A stretch of 64,000 bases of DNA, from the NCBI RefSeq assembly GCF_036021035.1, contig NZ_CP107930.1, positions 1,736,001-1,800,000 on the forward strand, given 5' to 3'. Under the pieces are notes generated by a model. The model was not told the DNA's origin and did no database searches. It saw only the letters and a program-made list of their open reading frames with translations. This DNA is from Kineococcus sp. NBC_00420. Its GTDB lineage: Bacteria > Actinomycetota > Actinomycetes > Actinomycetales > Kineococcaceae. Shown here one piece after another: positions 61,670-64,000 of this stretch (position 1 is its first letter; each line of letters starts with the position of its first letter). The position numbers were made by a program, and so were the translations under genes.

Positions 61670-62493
61670 GCGATCCGCCCGGAGCGCGCGAGGTCGTCGC
61701 GGACCGCGTCGGCGTCGACGGCGTCGAGTTCGTCCAGCCAGCGGATCGCGAAGGTCCCCGGCCCGACCCCCTGCGCAGCCGCGCGTTCCGCGGCGACGGC
61801 GACGTGGACGTGAGCGGCGACGGCCGCGACCAGGGGGTCCTCGGCGACGGCGGCGTAGGCGGCGACGAGGGCCCCGAGGGAACACCCCGCCCCGGTCGTG
61901 CGGGTCAGCAGCGGGTGGCCACCACTCACCCGGACCGTGCGTCCACCCTGGACGACGACGTCGACGACCCCGGAGACCGCCACGGCTCCCCCGGTGCGGT
62001 CGGCGATCTCGCGGGCGGCCACCAGGGCCTTCTCGACGCCGTCGGTGGAGTCGACCCCGCGACCGCCGGCTCCCGCGCCGGCCAACCCGAGGACCTCGGA
62101 GGCGTTGCCCCGCACCACGGTCGGGGCGTGCTGGAGCAGCTCGCGGGCGACGCGGGTGCGGAACTCCAGCCCACCCACGGCGACGGGGTCGAGGACCCAG
62201 GGGGTTCCGTTCCGGTGGGCGGACTCCGCCGCCAGCGACATCGCCCGGGCCTTCTCGTCGTCGAGGGTGCCGACGTTGACGAGCACGGCGGAGGCGAGCT
62301 GCGCGAACGTCGCCGACTCGTGGACGTTGTCCACCATGGCCGGGGAGGCACCGGCCGCCAACAGGACGTTCGCGGTGATCGTCTGCACGACGGAGTTGGT
62401 GAGGCACTGCACGAGCGGGGCGCGCTCGCTCAGCGCGGCGCGCGCCGCCACGACCTGCTCGGGACGGACGTGTTCTGGTGCAACGGCGGTCAT
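61666..62493 (-). CDS. thiM: Hydroxyethylthiazole kinase
   Basis: A 275-residue kinase that salvages the thiamin thiazole. L-T-N-S-V-V-Q near residue 31, A-S-P-A-M-V near 49, V-L-D-P-V-A near 104 and the catalytic [10 protein letters not shown] near 199 define ThiM. ATG at 62493 immediately follows the 3' strand of the TPP riboswitch P1 stem. First gene of the operon; together the four genes rebuild thiamin phosphate from salvaged pyrimidine and thiazole rather than making them de novo. Confidence 0.96.
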   Translation of the reverse strand: MTAVAPEHVRPEQVVAARAALSERAPLVQCLTNSVVQTITANVLLAAGASPAMVDNVHESATFAQLASAVLVNVGTLDDEKARAMSLAAESAHRNGTPWVLDPVAVGGLEFRTRVARELLQHAPTVVRGNASEVLGLAGAGAGGRGVDSTDGVEKALVAAREIADRTGGAVAVSGVVDVVVQGGRTVRVSGGHPLLTRTTGAGCSLGALVAAYAAVAEDPLVAAVAAHVHVAVAAERAAAQGVGPGTFAIRWLDELDAVDADAVRDDLARSGRIA

Positions 62494-62587
62494 GGCCGCG
62501 ACATCCCTTCGTCAGCATTACCTGCGTCAGGTTCGACGGGTGTGTTCTCAGCTCCGTGATCTGCGCGGAGCACCCCGTGTCGCGGCC
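62494..62587 (-). ncRNA. TPP riboswitch (THI element)
   Basis: Minus strand reads ACGGGGTGCTC, GCTGAGAACACACCCGT, GAACCTGA and GGTAATGCTGACGAAGGGA in order, the conserved core of the thiamin pyrophosphate riboswitch. The closing P1 pairs GGCCGCGACA with TGTCGCGGCC (10 bp) and ends at the base before the thiM ATG. The Shine-Dalgarno AAGGGA is inside the aptamer core, so TPP binding should block translation initiation directly. Confidence 0.96.
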
Positions 62588-62634
62588 GACAGTAGCACCG
62601 TCAGGCCAAGGTCAAACGCCGGGTCGGCGCTGGG

Positions 62635-63705
<1,071 letters not shown>

Positions 63706-63746
63706 TGCCGGGCGAGCACATCGGGCCTCCCTGCGAGACTGGTCCC

Positions 63747-64000
63747 GTGAGCCCGCCCCCCGCCCGGACGTCCCGCCCCGCGCAGCGCGCGGGGAGTCCG
63801 CGGGGAGCTCGCGCGCTGGTCCTGGACGAGCTGCGCCGCCGCATCGTCGGACTGGAGTACCCGCCGGGCACCTCGTTGTCCGAGAACGAACTCGCGGCCG
63901 CGCTGGGGGTCAGCCGGACCCCGGTGCGCGAGAGCCTCATCCTCCTCGTGGAGGACGGTCTGGTGAACGTCGTCCCCCAGGTCGGGACGTTCGTCTCCCC
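63747..64000 (+). CDS. GntR family regulator, 3' part beyond window
   Basis: The first 84 codons of a GntR regulator, cut by the window edge. After a Pro/Arg-rich leader of about 25 residues the winged helix is clear: L-D-E-L-R-R-R-I-V-G-L, P-P-G-T-S-L-S-E-N-E-L-A-A-A-L-G-V-S-R-T-P-V-R-E-S and the wing Q-V-G-T-F-V. The effector domain is outside the window, so the subfamily (probably FCD) is a guess. GTG start at 63747; GAGACT lies six bases upstream. It may regulate the divergent aldo/keto reductase. Confidence 0.88.
   Translation, partial: MSPPPARTSRPAQRAGSPRGARALVLDELRRRIVGLEYPPGTSLSENELAAALGVSRTPVRESLILLVEDGLVNVVPQVGTFVS

Overview
The window is very G+C-rich, with GTG starts and GTGA/ATGA gene overlaps throughout. 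It carries actinobacterial markers: two mycothiol genes (mshA, mshD), CarD, a GlnR-type orphan response regulator, SenX3-RegX3, an RsiG-like anti-sigma factor and DUF2516. I infer a chromosomal segment of an actinomycete; the combination would fit a Kineococcus-like organism, but the genus is a guess. I saw no insertion sequence, prophage, CRISPR array, tRNA or rRNA.

Layout. 1-1300: an AI-2E-type permease. 1.3-10.3 kb (minus): a six-gene nitrogen operon of permease, two DUF1989 proteins, a biotin-dependent urea/guanidine carboxylase, allophanate hydrolase and a TetR regulator, preceded by a GlnR-like box and a palindromic operator. 10.5-13.6 kb: a GntR regulator and a non-heme iron dioxygenase divergent from an amidohydrolase, then a 14-bp tandem repeat. 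13.7-15.4 kb: ispF-ispD-carD. 15.7-20 kb: lipoproteins and the phosphate-sensing senX3-regX3/phoU divergon. 20-25.7 kb: glycosyltransferase, gpmA, mshA, methyltransferase, LacI regulator, dtd. 25.8-32.6 kb: membrane proteins, FUSC/MarR pair, rsiG, ygfZ, fur, nitrobindin and a 35-aa membrane microprotein. 32.8-37.7 kb: glnR, mshD, ppk, mutT1. 38-43.6 kb: pstSCAB, then pit and its DUF47 partner. 44-54 kb: metallophosphoesterase, hipBA, HxlR/QorB-like pair, MpaB-like oxygenase, MOSC, luciferase-like oxidoreductase, serine hydrolase, OsmC. 54-59.5 kb: DEAD-box helicase, pta-ackA. 59.5-62.6 kb: a TPP-riboswitch-controlled thiM-thiE-thiD-tenA operon. 62.6-64 kb: an aldo/keto reductase and a GntR gene cut by the window end.

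How they work together. Phosphate is the strongest theme. The sensor pair, phoU, ppk, pst and pit all lie here, and 11-bp GTTCACC repeats (PHO boxes) precede phoU/senX3, pstS and, more weakly, ppk. Nitrogen is the second theme: glnR is encoded here and a GlnR-like box lies upstream of an operon that may degrade guanidine rather than, or as well as, urea. A repeated genome-style signal is a TANNNT -10 hexamer ending 6-7 nt before the start codon, which predicts leaderless mRNAs for about a dozen genes.
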